Part shown: one piece after another, positions 56,030-64,000 of the stretch
How positions within the stretch are numbered: the first letter of the stretch is position 1
Layout of the letters: each line of letters starts with the position of its first letter
NCBI RefSeq assembly: GCF_019457885.1
Contig: NZ_JAHZST010000013.1
Coordinates: forward strand, 94,666 to 158,665
Length of the DNA: 64,000 nt
Origin: Shewanella nanhaiensis
GTDB lineage: Bacteria; Pseudomonadota; Gammaproteobacteria; Enterobacterales; Shewanellaceae
Reading direction: 5' to 3'
The notes under the pieces: generated by a model
Seen by the model: only the letters and a program-made list of their open reading frames with translations
Databases searched by the model: none
What the model was told of the DNA's origin: nothing
Translations under genes and position numbers: made by a program

Positions 56030-56800
56030 ATGAAGAACACACTCACACTACTAACATGCTTGATCAGTATGGCAGCTCCTGCTGCAGCTGACACAAATTC
56101 GGCTATCGACGATTCCCATAGCACTAACAAGTTCACACCCAATCAAGGCAATGAAACACAGTATTTAATCGATCTTGGTTGGGACTCTGACTATATCTCT
56201 GAGGGGCGAAACAACTTAGACAAGGGCGGCATCTTTTGGAGCAGCGCCGCCGTTCAACATGGGAACCTCAATGTCTACGCCACCATGGGCCGCGCCGATA
56301 GTCAGCACTACACCGAGTGGAATTTAGGACTGGAATACAGCATAGCCCTGAGTGAAAACCTAGAGACCACTTTAGGCTACCAAAGAATAGAGTCTTATGG
56401 TGATGAGCGTTGTAGCGACAACGAGCTGTTTGGCTCGCTCACCTATTCAGGCGTTGAATGGCTGACACCCTCGATTAACTACACCTATGCTACAGAGGCC
56501 AGCGGCTACTTTGTCGAGGCCAGCCTGCACAGCAGCTGGGAACTTCTAGATGGGTTTACATTTACCCCCTATGTAACTCAAGCCTTTGACTTTCAATATG
56601 CAACCGAAGAGCACAATGGCCCGAACCATTTTCAATTTGGTGTCGAAGCTGAGTACCAGTTAGCTCAAAATATCATTATCTCCGGCCATGTTAGTCACAC
56701 GATCGCTCAAGAGGATATCAAGTTAGAGGCTAAAGTGGATGGAGTAGAATCCAGTTTAGATCAAACCTTTGCAGGCGTTCACTTTACCTGGGTATTCTAA
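56030..56800 (+). CDS. Putative outer-membrane beta-barrel protein (TorF-like)
   Basis: 256 residues. A signal peptide ends at APAAADT; the mature part begins with a free linker and then YLIDLGWDSDYISEGRNNL, which resembles the opening strand of TorF-type porins such as that at 38.5 kb (FASDYVFRGES). Alternating strands and the C-terminal aromatic VHFTWVF support an outer-membrane barrel. Its function is unknown. It sits between prlC and gor, two genes near each other in enterobacteria. Confidence 0.65.
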   Translation: MKNTLTLLTCLISMAAPAAADTNSAIDDSHSTNKFTPNQGNETQYLIDLGWDSDYISEGRNNLDKGGIFWSSAAVQHGNLNVYATMGRADSQHYTEWNLGLEYSIALSENLETTLGYQRIESYGDERCSDNELFGSLTYSGVEWLTPSINYTYATEASGYFVEASLHSSWELLDGFTFTPYVTQAFDFQYATEEHNGPNHFQFGVEAEYQLAQNIIISGHVSHTIAQEDIKLEAKVDGVESSLDQTFAGVHFTWVF

Positions 56801-56869
56801 TACCAATTAGGTTAAATATCGGTTTGAAAAAGTGACTCTTGTTGACTAGATTTATAGTCTTGATACAGA

Positions 56870-56902
56870 TATACCCAAGCCACCTCAAGTTGTTTGGGTA
56901 TA
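56870..56902. repeat. Inverted repeat TATACCCAA / TTGGGTATA
   Basis: TATACCCAA (56870-56878) and TTGGGTATA (56894-56902) are perfect complements around a 15-base centre with CACCTCAAGTT. Similar TATACCC palindromes are, as I recall, scattered in Shewanella and related genomes. It has no T run and is placed 48 bases before the next gene. Confidence 0.6.
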
Positions 56903-56949
56903 GAACAAAAGACAGGGACTGTCTTTAAACTCTCACAGAGGAACATGGA

Positions 56950-57459
56950 ATGTCACTCTCTCATACTCCAAGGCTGAATGCTTCGACTCGTTTACCACTG
57001 CTGCTCACCATTTTAATTCTCAACCTAATCCCCTCTTCCCACGCTAATAACTCTCCCCCCTTGCCACTGGGCTCTGTACTCGACAGCCAAGGTAATCCCA
57101 TACAGCTGCCATCAAAACAGGAGAGTGCACTGGAGATCCCCGCAATAAAACCAACCAAAGAGTATCAATCCACTCCCACTAAGAACAAAAAGAGAAGCCA
57201 AAGTAGATCAAAGAAGAGCAAGCTTTCACGTAAGCAGCAACTTGCCAGTCGAACAAGTGTGGCGAATGATCCTGGCTGTCGCTGGCTAGATGCACGTATG
57301 GATCACCTTGAAAGAAAACTCAGTTATAGCGGTAACTCAAATACCAATAGCTACCATAGAAAGGAGCTAAGTATTAGAGAACAGGAGTGGAAATGCTTAA
57401 AATGCGGCGCCGAAGGACCCAAGCAGACAGATCACGACCACTGCCAATATCGACGTTAG
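56950..57459 (+). CDS. Unknown secreted basic protein with C-terminal zinc-ribbon/HNH-like motif
   Basis: 169 residues. A signal-like hydrophobic stretch (15-33) precedes a Pro/Ser-rich part and a very basic Lys/Ser/Arg stretch (KKRSQSRSKKSKLSRKQQ). The end reads WKCLKCGAEGPKQTDHDHC, two CxxC/DHxxC-like pairs that could bind zinc and look like the start of an HNH or zinc-ribbon site. I do not recognise the family. It has its own terminator and stands between the TorF-like gene and gor. Confidence 0.65.
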   Translation: MSLSHTPRLNASTRLPLLLTILILNLIPSSHANNSPPLPLGSVLDSQGNPIQLPSKQESALEIPAIKPTKEYQSTPTKNKKRSQSRSKKSKLSRKQQLASRTSVANDPGCRWLDARMDHLERKLSYSGNSNTNSYHRKELSIREQEWKCLKCGAEGPKQTDHDHCQYRR

Positions 57460-57509
57460 TTTTTGGCGAGCAATAAAATGATTAGCCATCAGGTCTACTC
57501 CTCCAGTCT

Positions 57510-57547
57510 AAGCGCAAACAATCAATTACTGGTTTGCGCTTAGTTTT
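57510..57547 (+). terminator. Terminator behind the zinc-ribbon-like gene
   Basis: AAGCGCAAAC (57510-57519) pairs with GTTTGCGCTT (57532-57541), followed by AGTTTT. Confidence 0.7.
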
Positions 57548-57599
57548 CCCCCTACAATGTGGACAAAGCTTATAGTGTATAACCCTTCTGGAGATAATA

Positions 57600-58955
57600 A
57601 TGGCCCAACATTTTGACTATATCTGTCTTGGCGCAGGTAGTGGTGGTATAGCATCGGCAAACCGAGCGGCGATGCGCGGTGCTAAGGTACTATTAATCGA
57701 GGCAAAAGCCTTAGGTGGAACCTGTGTCAACGTAGGCTGTGTCCCTAAGAAGGTGATGTGGTACGGTGCTCAAGTTGCTGAGGCGCTACATCTATACGCT
57801 AAAGACTATGGTTTCGATGTCACCGTCAATAAGTTCGATTGGAACACCTTAGTTGCCAGCCGCGAAGCCTATATCGAAAGAATCCATGGTTCGTACGATC
57901 GTGGCCTTGAAAATAACAAGGTCACACTAGTCCGTGGTTATGGCCGCTTCGTTAATGAGCGCACCATAGAGGTTGATGGCCAAGAGTACACAGCGGATCA
58001 TATTCTGATCGCCACTGGCGGTTCACCTAGCATTCCCAATATTCCAGGTGCTGAACATGGTATCGATTCTGACGGTTTCTTCGCGCTAAGAGAACAGCCT
58101 AAGCGTGTAGCTGTTATCGGTGCAGGTTATATTGCCGTAGAGCTTGCCGGAGTACTGCACTCACTTGGCAGCGAAACCCAACTTTTTGTCCGTAAGCATG
58201 CTCCACTACGCGGCTTCGATCCTATGCTAAGCGAAGCGTTAATGGAGTCGATGGCAACTGATGGCCCGACACTTCATACCAATAGCACCCCAGAATCAGT
58301 CAGTAAAAATGCTGATGGCAGCCTAACCCTTAAGCTTGAAAATGGTAAAAGCTTTGAAGTCGATAGCCTGATCTGGGCTATTGGCCGTAAACCTTCAACC
58401 AATAATATCGGTCTGGAGAATACCCAAGTTAAGCTAAACGATCGTGGTTATGTGGTTGTCGACGAGCAGCAAAATACTACCAATCCAGGGATCTACTGTG
58501 TCGGTGATATCATCGAAGGTGGCGTCGAGCTAACTCCAGTTGCCATTAAAGCGGGCCGCCTACTTTCAGAGCGTCTATTCAATGGCATGGCTGATGCTAA
58601 GATGGATTACACGCTTATCCCAACGGTAGTCTTTAGCCACCCAGCTATAGGCACCATGGGACTTTCGGAGCCTGAAGCTGTTGCTCAATATGGTGCAGAT
58701 CAAGTTAAGTGCTACACCTCAGGTTTCACCTCTATGTACACAGCGGTCACGTCGCACCGTCAAGCCTGTAAGATGAAGCTAGTATGCGCAGGCCCTGAGG
58801 AGACCGTTGTCGGTATTCACGGCATAGGCTTCGCCATGGATGAGATACTGCAAGGTTTCGGTGTTGCCATGAAGATGGGCGCAACCAAAGCGCAGTTTGA
58901 TGCCGTTGTTGCAATACACCCAACTGGCGCCGAAGAGTTCGTCACTATGAGATGA
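57600..58955 (+). CDS. gor: Glutathione-disulfide reductase
   Basis: 451 residues, one more than E. coli Gor. The FAD site CLGAGSGGIASANRAA, the redox-active pair C42/C47 in GGTCVNVGCVPKK, the NADPH site VIGAGYIAVELAGVL and the C-terminal catalytic His in AIHPTGAEEF are all present. It keeps the glutathione pool reduced with NADPH. ATG 57600 follows GGAGATAAT. A strong bidirectional terminator follows. Confidence 0.95.
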   Translation: MAQHFDYICLGAGSGGIASANRAAMRGAKVLLIEAKALGGTCVNVGCVPKKVMWYGAQVAEALHLYAKDYGFDVTVNKFDWNTLVASREAYIERIHGSYDRGLENNKVTLVRGYGRFVNERTIEVDGQEYTADHILIATGGSPSIPNIPGAEHGIDSDGFFALREQPKRVAVIGAGYIAVELAGVLHSLGSETQLFVRKHAPLRGFDPMLSEALMESMATDGPTLHTNSTPESVSKNADGSLTLKLENGKSFEVDSLIWAIGRKPSTNNIGLENTQVKLNDRGYVVVDEQQNTTNPGIYCVGDIIEGGVELTPVAIKAGRLLSERLFNGMADAKMDYTLIPTVVFSHPAIGTMGLSEPEAVAQYGADQVKCYTSGFTSMYTAVTSHRQACKMKLVCAGPEETVVGIHGIGFAMDEILQGFGVAMKMGATKAQFDAVVAIHPTGAEEFVTMR

Positions 58956-58984
58956 TCTGGCTAACCCGCCAAATTATCGACAAC

Positions 58985-59008
58985 AAAAACCGCCTATTGG
59001 CGGTTTTT
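58985..59008. terminator. Bidirectional terminator between gor and the unknown membrane operon
   Basis: AAAAACCGCC and GGCGGTTTTT around a TATT loop form a perfect 10-bp stem with T runs on both strands. Confidence 0.9.
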
Positions 59009-59016
59009 GTTTTAAC

Positions 59017-59658
59017 TTAACTAAATAAACCTTGAGTATTATCTACTAGGACTAGCCAAGCGATGTAGATAGCTGGACTTAAGCACACAAAGACAATGGT
59101 CGTCCCAGCAAAATGATAGCCAGACCCCACCTCATCTTCTTCATCATTATCTGCACCACCGATATGTTTTAAAGCATCCGCAAGTTCATCATCACTTGAA
59201 TTTGATGAAAAAAGTTTCCCGATTGCTTCTCCCATTTCAGCCGGATCAGACACTGGTCGATATTGGTCAATATCCAACCTCTGACCTAAGCCATTCTCAG
59301 TTATCAATAATTCGCTGTATGAGTAGACTGAATTAGGGAGCACGACATCTGAATCAATTTCTTTCTCATCGTCATCGTCATCGTCATCGTCAAAGTTATA
59401 ACAGGCGTGAAACTCCTGACCTAAAATAAAACCTACAATCAAGATGATTGATGATGAAGTCACCACAGAGACCATCCACTGATAGGGTAAAGTAAGCCAG
59501 TTTGCATAATCAGCAAAGACCACAATCGCCGAAGTTAATAGGAAGAGATGCAAGGCTCCCCACCAAAAGTCCCGCTCTTGGACAAACCAACTGCCTTTTA
59601 TGATGTAGACTTGATAGGCTGAAAATAGAAAAATATAAAGGTAAAAATACCAACTCAT
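59017..59658 (-). CDS. Unknown membrane protein with poly-Asp stretch (second gene of a pair)
   Basis: 213 residues. Three hydrophobic segments in the first 85 residues are followed by DDDDDDDD, an acidic soluble part with GLGQRLDIDQYRPVSDPAEMGEAIGKLF, and a final membrane span (~187-207). No family is recognised. It overlaps the upstream gene by 4 bases (ATGA), so the two are translationally coupled and probably form a complex. The poly-Asp is encoded by a GTCATC repeat that could vary in length in frame. Confidence 0.65.
   Translation of the reverse strand: MSWYFYLYIFLFSAYQVYIIKGSWFVQERDFWWGALHLFLLTSAIVVFADYANWLTLPYQWMVSVVTSSSIILIVGFILGQEFHACYNFDDDDDDDDEKEIDSDVVLPNSVYSYSELLITENGLGQRLDIDQYRPVSDPAEMGEAIGKLFSSNSSDDELADALKHIGGADNDEEDEVGSGYHFAGTTIVFVCLSPAIYIAWLVLVDNTQGLFS
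59366..59391. repeat. TCATCG hexanucleotide repeat encoding poly-Asp
   Basis: About four tandem TCATCG units on the plus strand encode eight aspartates of the membrane protein. Hexamer slippage would change acidity without a frameshift. Confidence 0.75.
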
Positions 59659-60557
59659 AACACGATCTCCTTCCCAGAAAGTACACCTTGCTGAGAAAGT
59701 GAATTCAATACCTGTTTAGGGAGCAATACAGCCCAAGCCTCCTCCTCTTCTCCCTCAGTATCTAGAAGCCCCATAGTAAAGTTGGCTTCTTTTTTTAGCA
59801 TTAACGCAAGATGAATAATAAAGTTCTCAGAGACTGATCTAGAAAAGTGTTTAAAGAACCAATGCTGAGGCCCCTTACAAGTGTCAAACTTAAGGTCGAC
59901 ACTCTTAAAATCTTCATCAAATACACAGCTAATATTTTCAATCTCTAGAATTGTTGCATTGGCTGCGACCTTTTTCATCACCTCAGAATAGTACTCTTGT
60001 GGATCAAAAATCTCTTCGCTTTGCCAAATAATACTCTGGTCAGCCAACACCTCCTGTACAAAGTGATTTGTGCACAGAGGATCACTGCGAAGGTCATAAT
60101 CCTCAATATACTCCTTGATTTGGCTTTTAACTTCTGATGATAACTTGAGTACACCAGCTTTAAGCAAAACCATTAAAACTCGCTTCATCTCACTTTTGTT
60201 TTCCGACACACTGATCGGATTGTCGAACTCTCCCTCATCAAGGTCACACTCTTCAAACTCATCCAAATCTTCTTTGAGTGCTTTATAAGCACGTACCTTT
60301 TGCTTTTCTGAAGCCGTCCCAGAAAAAGCTGCTGCAACATCCGATATAGGCTGTAAAGCTCGTCTCTCTTTCCAACTTGAAATTGCTGAAAACAACAAAC
60401 ATGGCAACCAAAACCCCCAAAATGCAGGCCAGAAAAACCAAGTTTCACTAAAAAAACCAAAAAATAGAGAGAGGATTAAAGCTACAACTCCTGATTTAAC
60501 CCCAGAGATAAGCCACATAAGTAGATAAGCATTTTGCAGTAAGGTAAATATTCTCAA
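59655..60557 (-). CDS. Unknown membrane protein (first gene of a pair)
   Basis: 300 residues. Two membrane spans (about 5-35 and 38-60, very rich in Phe and Trp) are followed by a soluble acidic domain rich in Glu and Asp (EDLDEFEECDLDEGEF) and a C-terminal part with VDLKFDTCKGPQHWFFKHF. I recognise no family. It is coupled by a 4-base overlap to the next gene. The remote likeness in layout (N-terminal spans plus acidic cytoplasmic domain) suggests an assembly of both proteins in the inner membrane. Confidence 0.6.
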   Translation of the reverse strand: MRIFTLLQNAYLLMWLISGVKSGVVALILSLFFGFFSETWFFWPAFWGFWLPCLLFSAISSWKERRALQPISDVAAAFSGTASEKQKVRAYKALKEDLDEFEECDLDEGEFDNPISVSENKSEMKRVLMVLLKAGVLKLSSEVKSQIKEYIEDYDLRSDPLCTNHFVQEVLADQSIIWQSEEIFDPQEYYSEVMKKVAANATILEIENISCVFDEDFKSVDLKFDTCKGPQHWFFKHFSRSVSENFIIHLALMLKKEANFTMGLLDTEGEEEEAWAVLLPKQVLNSLSQQGVLSGKEIVL

Positions 60558-60634
60558 TGTACGATCCTTCGTATTAATTACATCTACTTAATAAGTTAAA
60601 TGGACTCTTCTTTAAAGGCAATAGTATTAAAAAT

Positions 60635-60657
60635 AAACCCGGCATATAGCCGGGTTT
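60635..60657 (-). terminator. Terminator of the secreted protease gene
   Basis: AAACCCGGC (60635-60643) pairs with GCCGGGTTT (60649-60657); on the minus strand the stem runs into TTTATTTTT. Confidence 0.78.
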
Positions 60658-60678
60658 ATCGTCAATCACCTATACAGT

Positions 60679-63150
60679 CTAGAAACTTGCGGTAAAGGTG
60701 TTAGAGCATCCAGAGGAGTCACAGATCTTATACTCAGCGCTATCAGCTGTGGTAGTTCTGAAACGGTCACGGAAGCGACCATCATTACTCGTCTCAGCCA
60801 CCATCTCACCATCACGATAGATGCTGACAGTGTTTCCGATCGCACCATCCCATCTGAGATCCACCATCACACTGCCACGGCGTGACTTAAGTGCGCGGAT
60901 AACTGAAGCCTCAATGTCACTTACAGGAATAGTCACATCATAGCTCTGACTCACAGCGTGTTGAGCGCCGTCATCATCAGTAACAGTCAGTGAGACAGTA
61001 TAGTTACCAGAACTATTGTAGTTGTGAGTTGTGTTCTCACCACTACCAGTACTGCCATCGCCAAAGTCCCAAGCCCAAGTTACAATGCTACCATCGGCAT
61101 CTGTACTGGTACTACTGAAGGTGCCTTCACCATCAGTAAAACTGGCATCGAAACTGGCAACCGGTGGCAGATTAGTCTGATCGGCGCTATAGGAGCCAGT
61201 CAGTGTCAGTCCGTCATAAGCAGAGTATGCATTAACCATCACATACCAAACACCTGCATCAGGCGTCGGGAAGCTACAGGTCTCATTGCTGCTTGAGGAG
61301 TAGGAGCGACAATCGTAGTCACTTAACGTCGGCAGAGTACCTTGTTTAGCATAAAGATCTGCATCACCATTTGACCCCGCGGTAATGAACTCCAGATCCG
61401 TCGCACCTGCCGGCACCTGCATATAGAAATAGATAGCCTCACCAGTGTCTGCCGCAAGATCGGTTCTCGGTACATCATTAACCAGTTCATCCTGACCTTG
61501 GTCGAAGATAGCTGCCTGAGTGTAAGCCGTTCTCGACGCCCCCTCATCATCGGTCACTTTAAGCGATACCTCAAAGTTACCGCGAGCAGTATAAACATGG
61601 GATGGATTCTCAAGCTCGCTGGTATCACTACCATCTCCGAAGTCCCAAAGGTAGCTCACAATAGTGCCATCTGGATCTTCAGAGCCTGCACTGCTGAAAT
61701 CTACAGTGGTATCAACAAACCCTAGATATGGGCCATTCATACGAGCAACGGGAAGTTGGTTGTCACCAGGATCGGTTGCATTCATTCCGTCTATGGCTAT
61801 TTGACCTGTGTTTTCAGGATCAAGCCAAGTACTCAATCGGGTGCTAGCCGTACCGCCACCATCCCATGAGGTATGTATACGTCCATACCAATCTGACAAG
61901 TCATTACCACATGCTGCACCACCGCCGTGGAGCTGACCAATTACTCGCTTATTTTGATCGAATAGGTGTGAGCCCGACGAGCCACCTTCGGTTGTCCCCA
62001 GATCCCAGTCAATAACCCTAATATGGGTGCCATCCCCAGGGCTGGGGTTGCTGCCATATGAAGTAATTGTGGTTGCGTCATTTTCAAAACTGATACGCTT
62101 TTCATCTACGCTGGGGTGGTGAATAGCAACGGCTGATGTAGAGGTCTCATCGGCAGCATTCCAACCCGCAAGAAAGACGTTGTGGCCAGGATCGAAAGGA
62201 TCATCAAGCTCAACCAGTGTCATATCAGATGGAGAGTAACCAGCCCTAAAGATCGCACCAGTATTAAACTGATCTAAGGTTCCATCACCCGGACCACCAC
62301 TGTCACCGCTACCTGGATCTCGACAGTAACTACTCTCAAAGTTCCAATAGGTTACCAGTGAAGCCGCGTTACCAGCATTAATGCCACAGTGATAAGCGGT
62401 CAGGAAGAAGCCACGTCCATCATTGGCGGTATTGTTCAGCGCACCACCTGAACAAAAACCTGAACCACCTAAGCTGATTGCAGCCGCAGAACGTATCTGA
62501 TCGCGCCATTCATCACCTGCACCACAAACAACATCAACATTACAAGAGCCTGAAAGGGTCTCATAAATATCCTTTATATTAGCCCCTAAATAACCATGGT
62601 TAACCGCACTCAACTTAAGTTTGAGTTGCTTTAACTGCTTGGTTGGAATATTGACCTCGATAACTGCACTGTCCCCTCTCAACATAGGTGTCCAGAGTTG
62701 ACCATGCTCATCATTATCTTTTGCAGTAAAGGGACGGATCTTTTGCGAACCATCTGGCGTATAGATATGCAGTGAACCGCCTTCAGGCATAAAGAACTCA
62801 CTAAAACCAAAGTTTAGTGATAGTGCATCGCTAGAGACAATTTTGGTGCGCCAAATAGACATTTCACTGCTTTTACCATCTTGGGTCACCAGCTGCGATT
62901 GCCACTTATCAGGCGTAATAGCGACTTGAATTGGTTCAGCAAACTTAAGCAGATAACTGTCCGTGTTGAGTGCCCGTTCAACCTCATCACGCTGTCTCAG
63001 TTTTGCATTATCTTGTGCTGGCATCTCTTTGATTTCTGTCTTTTTTGCTAATTCAGGTTGGCTCAAAGAGAGAGGTGGGGCGGCTTGAGCCCCTAAACTT
63101 AGAAAAATACCGGCGGCGCCGATATAATATTTGATATTTTTAATATCCAT
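60679..63150 (-). CDS. Secreted serine endopeptidase (lysyl endopeptidase/S1-like) with two PKD and one PPC domain
   Basis: 823 residues. A signal peptide (1-24) and propeptide precede an Achromobacter-protease-I-like domain with catalytic His254 (FLTAYHCG), Asp309 (SPSDMTLVEL) and Ser392 in TEGGSSGSHLF. A first PKD domain (~467-550, YLWDFGDGSDTSE), a pre-peptidase C-terminal domain (~560-655, DADLYAKQG) and a second PKD (~660-742, WAWDFGDGSTGSG) follow, then a C-terminal ~75-residue domain with RDRFRTTTA. Many cysteines fit secretion. It likely digests extracellular protein. The C-terminal domains probably bind substrate or serve export. Confidence 0.9.
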   Translation of the reverse strand: MDIKNIKYYIGAAGIFLSLGAQAAPPLSLSQPELAKKTEIKEMPAQDNAKLRQRDEVERALNTDSYLLKFAEPIQVAITPDKWQSQLVTQDGKSSEMSIWRTKIVSSDALSLNFGFSEFFMPEGGSLHIYTPDGSQKIRPFTAKDNDEHGQLWTPMLRGDSAVIEVNIPTKQLKQLKLKLSAVNHGYLGANIKDIYETLSGSCNVDVVCGAGDEWRDQIRSAAAISLGGSGFCSGGALNNTANDGRGFFLTAYHCGINAGNAASLVTYWNFESSYCRDPGSGDSGGPGDGTLDQFNTGAIFRAGYSPSDMTLVELDDPFDPGHNVFLAGWNAADETSTSAVAIHHPSVDEKRISFENDATTITSYGSNPSPGDGTHIRVIDWDLGTTEGGSSGSHLFDQNKRVIGQLHGGGAACGNDLSDWYGRIHTSWDGGGTASTRLSTWLDPENTGQIAIDGMNATDPGDNQLPVARMNGPYLGFVDTTVDFSSAGSEDPDGTIVSYLWDFGDGSDTSELENPSHVYTARGNFEVSLKVTDDEGASRTAYTQAAIFDQGQDELVNDVPRTDLAADTGEAIYFYMQVPAGATDLEFITAGSNGDADLYAKQGTLPTLSDYDCRSYSSSSNETCSFPTPDAGVWYVMVNAYSAYDGLTLTGSYSADQTNLPPVASFDASFTDGEGTFSSTSTDADGSIVTWAWDFGDGSTGSGENTTHNYNSSGNYTVSLTVTDDDGAQHAVSQSYDVTIPVSDIEASVIRALKSRRGSVMVDLRWDGAIGNTVSIYRDGEMVAETSNDGRFRDRFRTTTADSAEYKICDSSGCSNTFTASF

Positions 63151-64000
63151 AAAACCCTCGTTAATATTTTTATAAAATAGATCCGTCTCAGGGTGTGAAG
63201 AGTAAAAAGGCTTTTAACAGCATCGAAAGCAGCAGTACAACTCAATTTATTTTACTATTCACATATAAATATAAAGTAAGTCATTGTTATAAGAGCAATA
63301 TTAATAATGGCGGTATTCACTAGTTAAACATGTCATATTGATGTGTTTTTAATTACATCAATAACATTGTAATTATCCAATTGTTTTAATTAAGATTAAT
63401 GAAACAATTTAATAGATTCAGTTAGATTGCCAAAATTAAATAAAGCACTACAAAGATAAGTATTAAAAGCGGCACTATCTATACCTAACTGTATTTTTAA
63501 GCGTTAGTTACTAGCTATAAAGTTTTTAATAATTAATTGCTGGTGATTTTGTAGTATAAAAAGGTGAATTACAGATTTGTCTATTACTCATTATTACTAG
63601 GAAGGGGTAATACCAATCAGTATAAAGATTTGATCGCTCAGCGAGAGTTTAGCGGTTCTGAGGTAAGGTCTTTAATTGCTCCTGCATTAATGACATTCAC
63701 CACATCCATGTGGTTTGCAACGAGTGAAGAGCATAGTGAAACTAGGGTTTAGCTCCCTCTTTGTTTATAAAAAGTCACAGCATCAGCACCGCTAAAACTC
63801 GCCTGTAAGGAGTGTTTTTGGCTGCCTACTTCTGCGTTGAATGAATTCACAAGGGAACAACCATTCTATCATCCATTCGCCTTGAATTAGTTTGCCAAAA
63901 GACACTCTGAGTAGATCAACTTGTATGGATAATAAACCTACCTAATTTACAAATAACTCCCAGTTTCGGGTAATGTGAGACCCAGGCTTTAGCTGCAACT
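63151..64000. other. Gene-free right edge; distal part looks like a dispersed repeat element
   Basis: 850 bases. The first 450 are very AT-rich and contain the protease promoter; an inverted AATTAC/GTAATT pair lies near 63351-63374. From about 63608 (TAATACCAATCAGTATAA) the composition becomes more GC-balanced, with a CCACATCCATGTGG hairpin and frames that are short and broken. The opening TAATACCAAT also occurs right behind the gene at 56800. I think this is part of a non-coding repeat family of this genus, but could not test it. Confidence 0.4.

Noticed and set aside
63564..63752. A 62-residue reading frame near the right edge
   Set aside because: No ribosome site and composition like the surrounding non-coding element; most likely a chance frame in a repeat.

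Overview
The window looks like chromosomal DNA of a marine gammaproteobacterium, most probably Shewanella or a close relative. This rests on GreB, OmpR/EnvZ, RsmJ, RlmJ, PrlC and Gor proteins that read as typical gammaproteobacterial orthologues, on a TonB-receptor-led carbohydrate locus, and on short Shewanella-like intergenic repeats. The assignment comes from recognising protein families by eye; no database search was possible. I saw no rRNA, tRNA, CRISPR array or phage module.

Left part (1-4.0 kb): a truncated PqqD-like gene, a thiamine-diphosphate 2-oxo acid decarboxylase, a SAM methyltransferase and greB, all on the minus strand. Next (4.3-15.4 kb) comes a complete N-acetylneuraminate (sialic acid) uptake and catabolism locus. 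A plus-strand operon (TonB receptor, nagA, nanA) converges on a minus-strand operon (transporter fusion, nanE, nanK, nagB), with the NanR-type regulator behind. Together they convert Neu5Ac through ManNAc, ManNAc-6-P, GlcNAc-6-P and GlcN-6-P to fructose-6-P. The transporter is one polypeptide joining a periplasmic Kelch (mutarotase-like) domain to a sodium:solute symporter. GGTATA-type direct repeats at the promoters give a plausible NanR regulon.

15.8-26.4 kb is mostly household material: ompR-envZ, a Prx5 peroxiredoxin, a VanZ-like protein, rsmJ, rlmJ, a LysR/MATE divergent pair, and a lemA / DUF3137 / lytic transglycosylase operon. The 26.4-27.2 kb gap has no gene but holds two plus-strand intrinsic terminators, so small RNAs are likely.

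27.2-53.5 kb is more accessory in character. It holds a lipoprotein Ntn-hydrolase acylase divergent from a membrane-anchored AraC regulator, an AbgT transporter, an RND efflux pump with its adaptor, a TorF-like porin, a Tag-like DNA glycosylase and a REP-associated-type transposase next to three 24/28-bp repeats. It also holds a 2483-residue secreted SpvB/Rhs polymorphic toxin with a papain-fold C-terminal tip and its cognate-looking immunity gene, then LysR, GST, thioesterase and FAD monooxygenase genes.

53.6-64 kb: prlC, followed by a decayed second copy of its own 3' end that differs almost only at synonymous sites, then an outer-membrane-type protein, a secreted zinc-ribbon-like orphan, gor, an unknown two-gene membrane module, a lysyl-endopeptidase-like secreted protease with PKD and PPC domains, and a gene-free right edge that looks like a dispersed repeat. 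The most interesting points are the Rhs toxin/immunity/repeat/transposase locus, the prlC tail scar, the NanM-NanT-type fusion with its operators, the candidate small RNAs, and the unknown membrane pair.
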